Part shown: positions 31,979 to 42,909 of the stretch, piece after piece | How positions within the stretch are numbered: the first letter of the stretch is position 1 | Layout of the letters: every line of letters starts with the position of its first letter | Assembly (NCBI GenBank): GCA_030323885.1 | Contig: CM059186.1 | Span: forward strand, 152,925,064 to 152,989,063 | Direction of reading: 5' to 3' | DNA: 64,000 bases | Origin: Branchipolynoe longqiensis | Taxonomy: Eukaryota > Annelida > Polychaeta > Phyllodocida > Polynoidae | The notes under the pieces: model-generated | What the model saw: only the letters and a program-made list of their open reading frames with translations | Database searches by the model: none | What the model was told of the DNA's origin: nothing | Made by a program: the position numbers and the translations under genes

Positions 31979-33982
31979 ATGAAGAAAACTCCTCAGAGAG
32001 AGTATAACAACATTGAAATGGAATGGGAAGCTCTCAGAGAAAGCATGGTCAAGTCAGCAGAGGAGGTGTTACCAAATAAAAAACGAGAGACAAAGCAATC
32101 ATGGATGACGCAAACCATACTAGAAAAGATGGCAGAAAGGAAGAAAGTGAAAACCACTGATCCACCTAAATACAAACACCTGAAGAATGAAATAGAAGAT
32201 GAATGCAAAAAAGCTAAAGATGAATGGTGGAATAAGAAGTGTGAAGTAGTGGAACAACTTGAGTCTCAACATCGTTCAAGAGAGATGCACAAGAAAGTGA
32301 AAGAGATAACAGGTCAAGGATACAGACAGAGAAGCAGTAAATGTATCAAGAACAAATACGGCAAAATGCTCTTTGAAGAAGATGAAATAAAGTTCAGATG
32401 GGAAGAATATGTAAACGAACTATACAATGATGACAGAGGGAACCCACCCACAATTGAGAAAGAAGATGGGAATATTATATTAGTATCAGAGGTTGAGAAG
32501 GCTATCAATGATCTAAAGTCAGGTAAGGCTCCTGGAAGTGACCAGATAACATCAGAAATGATAAAAGGACTAGATGAAGTGGGGATTCAAATCATTCATA
32601 AGCTAGTAAATGACATCTATGAGACTGGATTTATACCATTGAATATGAATGAATCCATATTTGTACGACTCCCAAAGAAGCTAAAACCAACATTGTGTAC
32701 TGAGTACAGAACACTAAGCCTGATGAGTCATATGTTGAAGATGATCCTGAAAATAATTTTACTGAGAAACAGACAGAAAATTGAAGAACAAATCAGTAAC
32801 GTACAAAGTGGGTTTATATCTGGAAGAGGTACACATGAAGGGATTTTCAATATGAGAATGATTTGTGAACGTTATTGTGAAGTGAACCATGATGTTTATG
32901 CCTGCTTTATTGACTATGAGAAGGCCTTCGACCGAGTCAATCATGAGCTGTTAATCAAATGTTTACAAGATATTGGTGTCAATGGCAAAGACATTAAACT
33001 AATTGTGAACTTATACTGGACACAACATGCATTTATAAAAATGGAGCAGGGCCTATCGGATGAAGTTATGATTAAACGAGGAGTTTGACAGGGGTGTGTA
33101 TTGTCACCATGTCTATTTAACCTGTACACAGAGATGATTTTCAGACACATTGGAGATTGCAAGGGAGTGACAATAGGTGGCATGAACGTCAACAATCTTA
33201 GATATGCCGATGACAGTGTAATACTAGCAGACAGTGAGAAAAACCTACAAGATATAGTGAATAGAATCAATAAAGCTGGAATACTATTCAACATGAAGAT
33301 GAATGCCAGGAAGACCAAAACAATGGTTATAAGTAAAAAGACAGATAAACCAAATGTCAATATAACCATAGATGGCACAAACATAGAACAAGTATCCGAA
33401 TTCATATATCTCGGACAAAAGATTACAAATGATGGGAGATGTGAGGAAGAAATTAAAAGAAGGATAACAATAGCCCGAACAACATTCTCCAAAATGTATA
33501 GAGTGTTAACATCAAGTAAGATATTAATACAAACAAGGAAGCGTATTCTTCAGTGTTATGTGTGGTCTACTCTAATGTATGGGGCAGAGACATGGACAAT
33601 CTCTAAGAAAATGTACAAACGTTTAGCAGCATTTGAGATGTGGACTTATCGAAGGATGATGAAAATATCATGGACAAAGAAGATCACCAACAAAGAAGTT
33701 CTCAGAAAAATTAAAAATAAGAAAAGCTTGTTTGCCACTATACAGACAAAGAAACTTATTTATTTTGGCCACATCATTCGTCAGAGTTCAATATACCGTA
33801 CATTGTTGGAAGGGAAGGTGAATGGCAGCAGAGGGAGAGGGAGACCAAGAACATCATGGTTTACAAATATTTCACAGTGGACAGGCTTGAATTATTCACA
33901 GTCTATCAGAACAGCACAACATCGGGACAAGTGGAGAACCATTGCATCCAACCCTCGACTAGAGGACGGAACTATTGATTGA
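31979..33982 (+). pseudogene. RTE LINE reverse transcriptase domain
   Basis: The frame runs in two pieces, 31979-33088 and 33101-33982, separated by a TGA where the sequence KRGV-x-QGCVLSP requires Arg (CGA to TGA is a CpG-type transition). Motifs are SGKAPGSDQI, DYEKAFDRVNH, YADD at residues 35-38 of the second piece, YLGQKI and LMYGAETWT, with a C-terminal RRMMKISW block characteristic of RTE elements. The 3' end lies just before the (TTGA)n tail. Confidence 0.9.
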
Positions 33983-33989
33983 TTGATGC

Positions 33990-33992
33990 ATG

Positions 33993-34028
<36 letters not shown>

Positions 34029-34071
34029 TGTATGTATACATGTATGTATGAATGTATGTATGTATTTATGT
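33990..34071 (+). repeat. (TGTA)n microsatellite
   Basis: Imperfect TGTA/TATG repeats directly follow the RTE tail. A second run at 34371-34412 lies on the far side of a dispersed-repeat copy. Confidence 0.9.
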
Positions 34072-34082
34072 AGTTTGTCTGT

Positions 34083-34370
34083 TGTTTTGTAAACGTCCTA
34101 GCAACATCTAAGGTCATATCAGGACGGGTACTGACTTGTGACAGTGCATACCCAAGGTAACTTTATAGTGCTGCCCCAATGGGAGACCAGGCTGCCAGCA
34201 CCATGACCTGATATCCCACTCAGTCACATTATCCTGACACTGAGCACACAAGTCCTTACCCTGTCCTAATAATGCCGAGCGCCTAGCTAGGAAGCGACAA
34301 GTATACATTTATAATTCATTGGTTTGACTCGACCACGTTTCAAACCCACGATCCCATGGGTTCGGATCTG
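34083..34370 (+). repeat. Dispersed repeat copy inside (TGTA)n
   Basis: This is the most complete copy of the short dispersed repeat. It has 'cctagcaacatctaaggtcatatcaggacggg', 'cccactcagtcacattatcctgacactgag', 'ctgtcctaataatgcc' and 'gaagcgacaagtatac' blocks and ends at 'gggttcggatctg'. It is bordered on both sides by the same TGTA microsatellite, so it probably inserted into, or seeded, that array. No RT or transposase is encoded. Confidence 0.65.
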
Positions 34371-34412
34371 TATGTATGTATGTATGTATGTATGTATGTA
34401 TGTATGTATGTA
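34371..34412 (+). repeat. (TATG)n microsatellite, second run
   Basis: About ten perfect tetranucleotide units follow directly after the dispersed repeat. Confidence 0.9.
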
Positions 34413-35859
34413 TCCTATTATGTGTATCTTATTTTCTAATATTTTTCTTGATATATAAAGTCTTCTTTAATATTTATATGGACTTTACACAATCATATCT
34501 AAGTATAATATACGTAGCCTGAAATCAACTAAAATGAACTGAATTGAATTGAATATGTTGGCGCGAATACTTCTTTGCATAGGTTTCACGAATTTGCTCT
34601 CCCACAACGAATGTGCGTAGGAATATATCCTAAACTGAATAGGTCGAGTCAAACCAATGACTTAAAAATTTATACTTGTCGCTTCCTAGCCAGGCGCTCT
34701 GCATTATTAGGATAGGGCAAGGAGCAGTGGAATTAGGAACACCACCCCACGCGCTCCTTTGCCTGCTGCCAACAAACCAAGTTATCCACCGTACAAATTA
34801 TTTGCCCAGAAAATTCGGAAAGGTGTATCAGTCTGGTAGTATTGCTATAGACCGGGGGCCCTATGGTACTGGGACGGCTCACTCCCTATCTCTCCCATGT
34901 GATGTAAATTTTGCGGTGCCACCTTGTGGTGGGTTTGATTGACCCAGCTGCTGGTTAGTGTTTCACATGTAAACACATACGGTTATATCATGCATGAGGC
35001 GGGTAAACGTGAATACACATCAATATCGGATTGCTATGAACAGGCACACATCATCGTCGCCATCGTCACACAGCTTTCACATTCATATATACATTTGTGC
35101 ATATATTGTGGCATCTGTTTAGCCGGGGGAACGGCCAGCGCACCACGTGGTGGGTTTGATCATTTTGATTACACAGTACAGGCTGAGTGAGCTGTCTTGG
35201 TATTATTATGGGGTCTTTGTACAAACATAGACACTAATAAAGTCTGTACTAGACTACTAAATGACTGAAACATACAATCCTCCAAGCATTGTTTATCCCA
35301 TCATTACTAACAACCTACTTACTCAAACTACTTCATGTAGTCAAAAAACACACCTGAGGTATTAACCTTTTAAGCATAACCCTATAAGCTAACCACACTC
35401 TATCTAACAGAATAAACAAACCATTCTACTAACACTCACTCCATCTCAAAATGTTAACTCCAACAACATGATAGTTTTGCAATTCACAACATAGTAGGCA
35501 TACAAACCTATGAAGGAAAACTATGTACCTAACCACTCCGTAATGTAAAGGTCTAATCAATACACATGTATGTATCAAGTGCGTAAGAATACAACATATA
35601 ACTACTATTTTTGTACGTGAATTGTCAAACTATACCATATGTAAATCTTTGAATGTTTGATATTGTTATTTCAGCTGATTTGGGTTAGCTGCATGTATTG
35701 TAAATAACTGTATTGTCACATGGCTGGAAGACCAGTGCCACGGCGCTGACAAAAGACTTTATTCAATGAATAAACTATATTTACAAAAAAACAAAAAAAT
35801 GGGGGACATTGTGATGTTGTGGTTCAAACAATTGCCGTTGGCGTCGCCACTGAAGCAGT
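34413..35859. other. No gene recognised; reverse-oriented dispersed-repeat fragment
   Basis: Bases about 34630-34725 carry the dispersed-repeat blocks in reverse (gtcgagtcaaaccaatgac, tatacttgtcgcttcctagcc, gcattattaggatagggca). The remainder is AT-rich or unique-looking. No domain was found in the open frames. Confidence 0.4.
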
Positions 35860-36520
35860 GGGCCTGATGGTATGGTCCTCTGTACTGACTACTCCTGTAT
35901 ACGGACGTACTGATGGTGTAGTCCTGTCTCCTGACTGTAGTCTGATGTACTGACATACTGACAGCCCTGTGTACTGACTAGTCCTATGTATTGACATACA
36001 TACAGTATTTTCTTGTGTACTGACATGCTGACAGTATAGTCTTGTGTACTGAGACAGTATAGTTATGTGTCCTGACTAGTCCTGTGCACTGTCTAGTCCT
36101 GTGTATTGACATACTGACAGACAGTATTGTATTGTGTACTGACTATTCAAGTGCACTGACTGTAGTCTGGTGTACTGACATACTGATGGTATGGGCCTGT
36201 GTACTGATTGTATTGCCTGTGGTCCTGTGGACTGACATACTGATGGCATGGTACATTGTACTGATTGCAATCCTGTGTACTGACGTACTGATGATATTGT
36301 TCTATCTACTGACTGTAGTCCTGTGTACTGACATACTGATGGTAGTTTTCTGTACTGACATACTGACGGAATAGTTCTGTGTACTGACTGTAGTCCTTGC
36401 ACTGACTAGTCATGTGTACATACATACTGATGGTATGGTCTTGAATACTGACTTTTGTCCGGTGTACTGACATTCCGATGGTATTGTCCTGAATACTGAC
36501 TGTAGTCCTGTGTAGTACTT
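35860..36520 (+). repeat. Minisatellite of ctgtgtactgacatactgatgg-type units
   Basis: About 660 bp are built from variable units combining 'tgtactgac', 'atactgatggta' and 'gtcctgtgtactgactgtag'. Spacing alternates between about 20 and 50 bp, so the array is higher-order and degenerate. Frames across it are composition artefacts. Confidence 0.8.
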
Positions 36521-36689
36521 TGAGGGGGGGGGGTGTAATATATGCATAAAGGCATCCAGGCACGTGTGGAGAATAAAGGAATATGCTAATGAGATGATGT
36601 CATGACAAAGGGTGCCGGGGGTTCAGGACCCTGGACGGTGAATAAAGCATTCAGTATCCAGAAGTCAAAGTGTTCAGACGTTGTACTTT

Positions 36690-36790
36690 TACAGTCATGG
36701 CCATCGGTCTGAACGTTTTATGCATATATGTACCTGGTGTGCATATCATATAAGAAGAAAACATTTCCCTAAGGAGATTGTCTGTAAAAA
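36690..36790 (+). pseudogene. Fragment of YR-element gag C-terminus
   Basis: It is nearly identical to 49550-49645 (catggccatcggtctgaacg, acctggtgtgcatatcat), the Cys/His end of gag in copy D. It lies upstream of the gag start of copy C, so it belongs to a different or rearranged copy. Confidence 0.7.
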
Positions 36791-36910
36791 AATAACCAAG
36801 CTGTGATGACCCTGGGTCATTGTGTTCCTCTACAATCATGCCTAAAGTGAAATCAACCGGAGCCGGTTTTCAAAAGAACTCCTTGCCGGGGCTAGTCATC
36901 ATATAAGTTT

Positions 36911-38253
36911 CCCAGATAGCACACAGCCGTCGGCCCGACGTCAGCTATTGGTCGCACCGTCGGCACCGACTTTCCACCATCGGGCCTACGGTGGTGTTCC
37001 GATGTTAGGTTTCAATCCCTTTCCACTTTTGAGCCACCGTCGGGCCACCGTCGGGCCTACGGTGGTGTTCCGACGTTAAGTTTCAATCCCTTTCCACTTT
37101 TGAGCCACCGTCGGGCCGACGGCGGTAGCCCGCCACTGGTTTGCATTCATTTTCCACATTCGAGCCACCGTCGGGCCACCATCGCGCCGACGGTGGTGTT
37201 CTGATGTTAGGTTTCAATCCCTTTCCACTTTTGAGCCACCGTCGGGCCACTGTCGAGCCGATGGTGGTGGGCCGGCGCTGGTTTGCAACTTTTTCCACAT
37301 TCTAGCCACTGTCGGCCCACCACCGTCGGGCTGACGGTGTTGATACGCGCATGCGCAGTTTGTTAAATATGTTTTCCAGCTGGAGTCGCCATCGGCACAC
37401 ATGCGATCGTTGAGCAGTGTTCTTTTTCAACAAATAACTCCAGAAATCGGAGGAATTTAAAGGAATTATTTAACAGGTTTGTTTATTAATATGTTTAGAT
37501 TATTTTGTAAAAGTTAAAAAATTTATTACGATGTATTAATGGAATTATTCGTGTTAATACGATTTGAACTACCCGGTACGGAATGTTGATGAAGGACCGC
37601 CATCTTGGTTTTTTCCGAGAAGACACTGTCACTATAGTGTCAATACGTACAGGTGCAAAATATTACTTTTATTCAAAATTAATAGATATCAAGAACCCTA
37701 ACCTTATAAATTTAATATAATCTTTTTGGTAACGATGTTGTCTATATGTGTACCAAGCGATTTGTTTCTACGTGGTGTGGTTGTAGAGATATGTCACTTT
37801 TTCTGTATTTAATTAAGCACTAACCCTAACCCTAACCCATACAGAAAAAGGAAAATATCTCTACAACCACACCACGTAGAAACTAATCGCTTGGTACACA
37901 TATATAGACAATATGGTTACCAAAAAGATTATATTAAATTTATAAGGTTAGGGTTCTCGATTTCTATTAATTTTGAATAAAACTAATATTGTTGCACCTG
38001 TACGTATTGACACTATAGTGACAGTCTCTTCTCGGGAAAAAAACAAGATGGCCTTCGGGCGTTTGTCGCCGTCGGGCCGACGTTGTTTTGTCGCCGTCGG
38101 CTCATCGGCGGTTTCCGCCGTCGGCGCGACGGTGGCAGCCGCCGTCGAGTCGACGGCGGGAGGTTGGACAAAACAACGTCGGCCCGACGGCGGTTTCCAC
38201 CGTTGGGCCGACGGAGCGGCCGCCGTCGGGCCGACGGCTGTGTGCTATCTGGG
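36911..38253 (+). mobile_element. Foldback element with CGTCGGGCCGACG arrays
   Basis: The tips CCCAGATAGCACACAGCC (36911) and its complement ending at 38253 are perfect for at least 30 bp. Inward, both arms carry many copies of the palindromic motif CGTCGGGCCGACG or variants; the left arm adds about five tandem units of ~68 bp (tttcaatccctttccac). Further in, 37600-37806 and 37838-38055 are a long inverted repeat around a spacer. There is no coding capacity. It interrupts gag of copy C. No clear target duplication was found. Confidence 0.85.
37819..37842 (+). repeat. Short telomere-like (CCCTAA)3 in the foldback spacer
   Basis: The text 'actaaccctaaccctaaccc' lies near the centre of symmetry of the foldback element; single CCTAAC units also occur in the arms. 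It is far too short to be a telomere. Confidence 0.75.
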
Positions 38254-38339
38254 TTGTTGGTGTGTGGGCCATCGGTTCTTCGGTCGGGTTCACCTGCTTC
38301 TGTTTTGCAACGTTCTAGTGCTTCAACATTTTCTCTGTT

Positions 38340-39420
38340 GACGGTGGGTGATTTTGTTAAGGGGGGTGACACTGGAGAATATTTCCCGCCTCCTTGATGC
38401 AAAATTATCCACAGCTACTGCTCTGTTATTGTCTCGTATTAATATGTTAGAATCAAACAATATAGATTTGCCATTGTTGATGGTGGAATTGGGACAGACA
38501 GAAGTGTCAACCGATGACGTCATAAGACCGGCTGAGCCAGTAGTTAGTCACACGAGGAGAAAATCAGGGAGTTTGAATAGGCCGTGTGTGGGTTGTGTGG
38601 AAAGTGGTGGGCATGATTTAGGAAAAGGGGCTCACTCAAAGTATAGCGATGTCGAAAGGCATGTCTGGTAGTTTAGTTACATTGAGTGTTGCTGAGGAGT
38701 CAGGTCGGCAGTTGCTGTTGGAACGTAGTGATGTTGACACATCTGACTCTGATGACAAACTATTTAAAGATCTTATTCGAGTGGAGGGTGAGAAGAGGTC
38801 TTATAAAGGTAAATTGTTGCCCCATATATATGTTATTCGGGGAGAAAGGAAGGGTAAGGTTTCATTAGGACAGTTGAAGTGGTATGAACATTTTGCTGCG
38901 ATTCGTAGAATGATTCGCAGAGGTGACATTCCTGTATTATGGGTGCCGGAAGTGGAAGCGCATCTAGATACCTTGCTTGATATGGCGCAGAATTACACAT
39001 GCCAAACGTGTTGTGCATTCTCAGAACGAGTATTTAATAATAATATGATAGTGGATAAATGGTTACCGAATGGGTGGGACGATGATGCCAAGATTCAAGA
39101 AGTCAGACAGGCTGAGTGTGGTTTGGGTCAACGAATCCATAAAGTAGTTGCTCGATCATATGTGGAAGGGTCTGTCTGGCTTGGAGTTTAATAAAGAGGT
39201 AGACGGTCGTCCCTGTACTATTTGGAATAGGGGGGAAAAAGTTTGGTTTTGCGGCGAGTCATGGGATGGGTAGTGACCCTTTTATTCACATTTGCACGTG
39301 GTGTGCACATATCAGTTGCAAAAAACATTATCATAAAGAACTCGATTGTAAAAGTAAAGTTAGGAGTAGTGATGTAAAGAATACTGATGATGTGGAGATG
39401 TCTCGTCAGAAAACCTTTTA
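38340..39420 (+). pseudogene. Copy C gag-like gene remnant
   Basis: The frames 38348-38671 (LENISRLLDAKLSTATA, RPCVGC), 38649-39191 (KLLPHIYVIRGERK, RRMIRRGDIPVLW, WLPNGWDDDAKIQ) and sequence to 39420 (CTIWNRG, HICTWCAH, HKELDC) follow element 3 gag in order. Several frameshifts are present. The first ~20 residues lie at 36838 on the other side of the foldback element. Confidence 0.85.
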
Positions 39421-40200
39421 GATGTCGGTCAGCCTGGGGCCGAACAGGACGATATTACAGTGTGCATAGCATTGGAGAAGAGAGTCAGGTGCCTGCGGGA
39501 CATGGTAGATGGCGTGGCAGTCGATGGTGAAATTGAAGGTCAACCGTCGGGCCTGGTCGCCGAACGCTTAAATCAGGTCAGTAAGAGTGTTGTTGATGGC
39601 CAAAACAGTGGTTCGGTTTTGAATGTTCCTGTTACTTCTTTAAATTATCCTGTAGACTCAAAAGATATTATGTATGACACTGCACTTGTGGAAACTGTGA
39701 TAAATTCTGATAATGATATGTTACCCCGTTTGGGCCTACTGGGGGTTTTTGTTAGCAGGAATTTACGGAAATTATGTAAAGGGTGTGTTGTGCCGTCTGG
39801 TGGGTGTAGCCGAATTAGTAGCTCGAACAGAATTCCGCGAAGTGGTGTAAGTGGTAAAAAATGATGGTGGAGTGAAGACCAAAATTCCTTTTTTGAGTAT
39901 ACGCCTGTGTTTAAGAAATTTAATAAGCATGTTTGGTACAATAATGATCTATGCAAGTGTTATAATAATATGTGCAAGTCTCAGGGTGATGGTGGGAAGG
40001 AGTGATCATTTTTAACTGATGTTTTGGATAAGATACTTAGAGGGTTTGAATTGGCGACCGGGTTCCACAAAACTGGTTGCCATGGTCATGAATCGACATC
40101 AACACAAATAAACAAGTCCTCAAAGTTTAATCAAACTTTCAATGCAATTACATTAGCTGATCCAGACATTAGCCCAGTGCACAGTACACAAATTAGTCCC
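39421..40200 (+). pseudogene. Copy C pol N-terminal (pre-RT) remnant
   Basis: The frames 39460-39864 and 40024-40200 include GFELATGFHKTGCHGH, matching the AGFQTAGCYGH segment of element 3, and end just before QISPIMTRPKKN. Much of the conserved pre-RT block (LPVPSGLN and after) is deleted relative to elements 2 and 3. Confidence 0.7.
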
Positions 40201-41252
40201 ATTATGACCCGGCCAAAAAAGAACACTGAAGAGCGAAGGATTATAGTAGAATTAAGTTTTCCTAAAGGGAAGGGAGTTAATTCAGGTAGTGAAAGGGTTT
40301 TATCAAGGGGTAACGTTTATGTCTATTTTACCATCAATAATGGATTTAGCTAGAGAGGTTACTAGGTTAGCTAAGAACTGCTACATGTGGTCTATAGATT
40401 TAGCAAGAGCTTATAGGCAATTAAGAACAGGTCCATTGAGTGTAGCTCTGTTTGGGATTAAAGTGGGAGGGAAATATTATTTTGACATAGCACCTTCTTT
40501 TGGCTGTAGGATGTTTAGCATGGCCTGTGCAAGAACTACTTCCGCAGTAGTTTACTTATTAAGGAAAAAAGGGTTTTTTGCTTTATGCTATTTGGATTAT
40601 TTTGTATGGGTAGAATGTACACTAGAGAAGGCACAAAAAGGGTATAATTATGTTCTTCGTTTGACAAAACTGTTAGGTTTGATCTGTCAATTAAGAAATG
40701 TACACTGCCAGAGACAAACATGAAATGGTTAGATTATGAAATTGATAGTAAGGATATGGAAGTTAGGATCCCTAAGGAAAAATTGTTAGATATTTTAATT
40801 GAATGTAATAATTGGAAAGTGGGGAGCAAAGTGACTAGAAAAAATGTGCAAAGGCTTGTGGGGAGGCTACAATTTATTTCTAAAGGTGTGGTTAATTCTT
40901 GGAGGTTTATGAATAGAATTTAAGATTTTTTAAGGACTACCCCTTTTTATTGGAAAAGCAGTAGTTAGTCAAGGCTTAACTAGGGATATAGCTTGGTTTT
41001 GTATGTAGAAGGGTTTAATGGATTAATTTTATTAAGGCCTTTTCCAAAGAAAAAGTTGATTATTGAGTGCGGCTCATCAATGTTAGCAGGGGGAGCATTC
41101 AGTAATATGCATTATTTTTCAGAATTATATTCCCCAGATTTTGTAAATGAAAATAAATTTCATATTGCTCAATTAGAGGCAATTAATTTGGTTGTAGCAC
41201 TTAAAACTCTTTCCCCTCAACACTCAGAGCAGTTCGTAATTATCATTAATAC

Positions 41253-41434
41253 TGTAGTGGTCTGCACTGACCTCTCAGGCAAGTAACCACATAGACAGGT
41301 AGGCGTGGGGAGTGTGTTGATATCAGGGAGCCTAGGTGGTGTAATGGTTAGCACACTGGCCCGGAATGCAAAGAGATGTGGGTTCGAGTCCCGCTCTAGG
41401 CACAATATTTCCCATTTTCATCACCCCCACGACA
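41253..41434 (+). repeat. TRIM-like element 5' LTR
   Basis: It is 182 bp, TGTAGTGG...CACGACA, identical to 41574-41755, indicating recent insertion into the already decayed copy C. Confidence 0.85.
41330..41401 (+). promoter_or_regulatory. tRNA-like Pol III promoter in the 5' LTR (second copy 41651-41722)
   Basis: The ends pair as a 7-bp acceptor stem (GCCTAGG with CTCTAGGC, one G-U), the D arm reads GTGTAATGGTTAGCAC, and the T arm GTGGGTTCGAGTCCCGC is perfect. The A box (TGGTGTAATGG) and B box (GGTTCGAGTCC) match consensus. The anticodon stem does not pair, so this is a tRNA-derived promoter, not a tRNA gene. Confidence 0.8.
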
Positions 41435-41573
41435 CTGGTTGCCGTGATCAGGATCCTGTACAAGCTTTGCGCTGTATGGTTGTTGAACCTACCCTGTGTA
41501 TGTATGTGTTAGTGCATTGCCTGTATGTATGTAATTGTAAGCATTACAAGACTTACAATTCCAGGGGGACGAG

Positions 41574-41755
41574 TGTAGTGGTCTGCACTGACCTCTCAGG
41601 CAAGTAACCACATAGACAGGTAGGCGTGGGGAGTGTGTTGATATCAGGGAGCCTAGGTGGTGTAATGGTTAGCACACTGGCCCGGAATGCAAAGAGATGT
41701 GGGTTCGAGTCCCGCTCTAGGCACAATATTTCCCATTTTCATCACCCCCACGACA
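41574..41755 (+). repeat. TRIM-like element 3' LTR
   Basis: It is identical to the 5' LTR and preceded by the purine-rich tract ccagggggacgag. Confidence 0.85.
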
Positions 41756-42057
41756 ATACAGATAACGAAGCATCTCAAAAGGTGTTATCTACTGGTGCTG
41801 GTAAGGACCCAGTTTTATGTGCATGTGCTCGTGAGATCTGGAGGTTTGCTGTCGAAAGGTGTTGCAAAGTACAAGTCATCCATAAGGCAGGGGAGAAGCT
41901 AGTGCTAGCAGATGCACTAAGTAGGATGTTTTTCGACAATAAAGCAAAATTAATAGCAATGCGGCTGTGTAATGAACTTAAATTAGAAAAAGTAAGTGCT
42001 TCTCATCATATTAAGGTGTTTGATTTATACAATACAATATTATTTGTGTGGGGATAA

Positions 42058-42909
42058 ATCTTTTTTTTTGTTTTTTTTGTGACAAGTTTTTTATTCTGCC
42101 CATAACGTATAAGCTCCCGTGAGGGTGCTTGTTTTCAATGCTGGACAGCTGTGATACTGGATTGGTCTGGTCCCGCACTCAGGAGTCTTTACCTGATCTT
42201 TCTCGGGCCAACCTTTGCGGTTTTGGGTGTTAGTAGTTTCTATATTAGTTTTTTTTCAATTTTCAAGTTTTTTCCTAAGCTGTATATGATAACTTAGCCT
42301 ACTATGTACATCTATGCAGATGACATACAGGCCTGTGGGAGAGGATCCCATCCCATTGTGGTTTGTTACAGCATCCTTTCACCCATGCCCTGTCCTTAGA
42401 TAGTACACCAGTGTGCCAGAACACCCCTGGACCCTTCAGGACTGCGACTAGGTGGGATGGCTGTGTTGTAGGGTTAGCCATTTTGTATTTCAGGGTGATT
42501 CGGATGCATGACCGTGGCCTGCCTGGTTCTGTTTGGTTTGTGCCAGTACACATACCCAGACGGACTGCGCCCTATGGTGATAGTCATTTAGAATTCCTTA
42601 GTACTTAGTAGGGCTAGTTTCCGTATTTGTAATATCTACCATCTTTTCTGGCTGGTCTTTTGCTTTTTGCGCCAGAACACAGCAAGCAGTGACTGCGCCC
42701 AAGATCAGGTGAGATATTGTTTCTTCAGTAGGTGGTTGTGTATTATGTTTTCTTTAAGGACCTTTTATAGTGGTCCATGCTTTCGATTGCCCGTTGTTGT
42801 GTGGGTTGATTATTCCAGGCATGTGCCGCCATGGCCAGTACACTTCTCATAAATTTTGGTGTTACTTATTGCTGTAAGTAGCACTGGGGCTGCCATTTGC
42901 CTGGTGTCC
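42058..42909. other. No gene recognised
   Basis: A T-rich start follows copy C, then unique-looking sequence. Possibly the 3' region of the minus-strand LINE next to it, but no conserved block supports that. Confidence 0.35.

Larger units (their letters stand above)
30459..33990 (+). mobile_element. RTE-clade LINE, full-length-like but inactivated
   Basis: The element has an endonuclease followed by RT and a typical RTE C-terminal tail, and ends in (TTGA)n running into (TGTA)n. A 5' leader of about 480 bp rich in short ORFs precedes the first domain. Two in-frame stops and at least one frameshift make it non-functional. Exact ends are approximate; no target duplication was resolved. Confidence 0.85.
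41253..41755 (+). mobile_element. TRIM-like miniature LTR retrotransposon with tRNA-like sequence in the LTR
   Basis: Two identical 182-bp direct repeats (41253-41434 and 41574-41755) begin TG and end CA and flank a 139-bp noncoding middle. The host RNase H coding sequence is duplicated for 4 bp (ATAC; 5 bp if one ambiguous base is counted). The middle starts TGGTTGCCGTGATC, two bases inside the LTR, as a primer-binding site should, and ends ccagggggacgag, a purine-rich tract directly before the 3' LTR. There is no ORF. Each LTR contains a 72-nt tRNA-like segment with A and B boxes. Architecture is that of terminal-repeat retrotransposons in miniature; the tRNA-like LTR resembles in principle plant Cassandra, whose LTR carries 5S sequence. 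Confidence 0.82.
36838..42057 (+). mobile_element. Copy C: decayed split-repeat YR retrotransposon with nested insertions
   Basis: It begins with MPKVKST at 36838, homologous to the gag starts of elements 2 and 3. It continues after the foldback insertion (36911-38253) with gag, pre-RT, RT and RNase H fragments in many frames, and ends just after RNase H at about 42057. The recombinase and 3' repeats are missing. The miniature LTR element 41253-41755 splits the RNase H. It is older than elements 2 and 3, judged by many stops and frameshifts. Confidence 0.85.
40190..42057 (+). pseudogene. Copy C RT-RNase H remnant, split by a miniature LTR element
   Basis: In order: SPIMTRPKKNTEERRIIV, MWSIDLARAYRQLRTG, CYLDYF (YLDD mutated to YLDY), then further frames to INT at 41252. 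After the 503-bp insertion comes TDNEASQKVLSTGAG and ADALSRMFFD, ending about 42057. Four or more frame changes are present. Confidence 0.88.

Noticed and set aside
35860..36520. CRISPR-like array
   Set aside because: Units and spacers are irregular and related to each other, no cas genes are present, and the genome is eukaryotic.
37819..37842. Telomere or interstitial telomeric site
   Set aside because: Only about three CCCTAA units, located at the symmetry centre of a transposon.
41330..41401. Functional tRNA gene
   Set aside because: Acceptor and T arms are good but the anticodon stem does not pair, and the sequence is inside an LTR-like repeat present twice.
41253..41755. Simple tandem SINE dimer
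   Set aside because: Exact 182-bp repeats, TG...CA ends, primer-site-like and purine-tract-like sequences and a short target duplication fit a miniature LTR element better; kept as the alternative in the finding.
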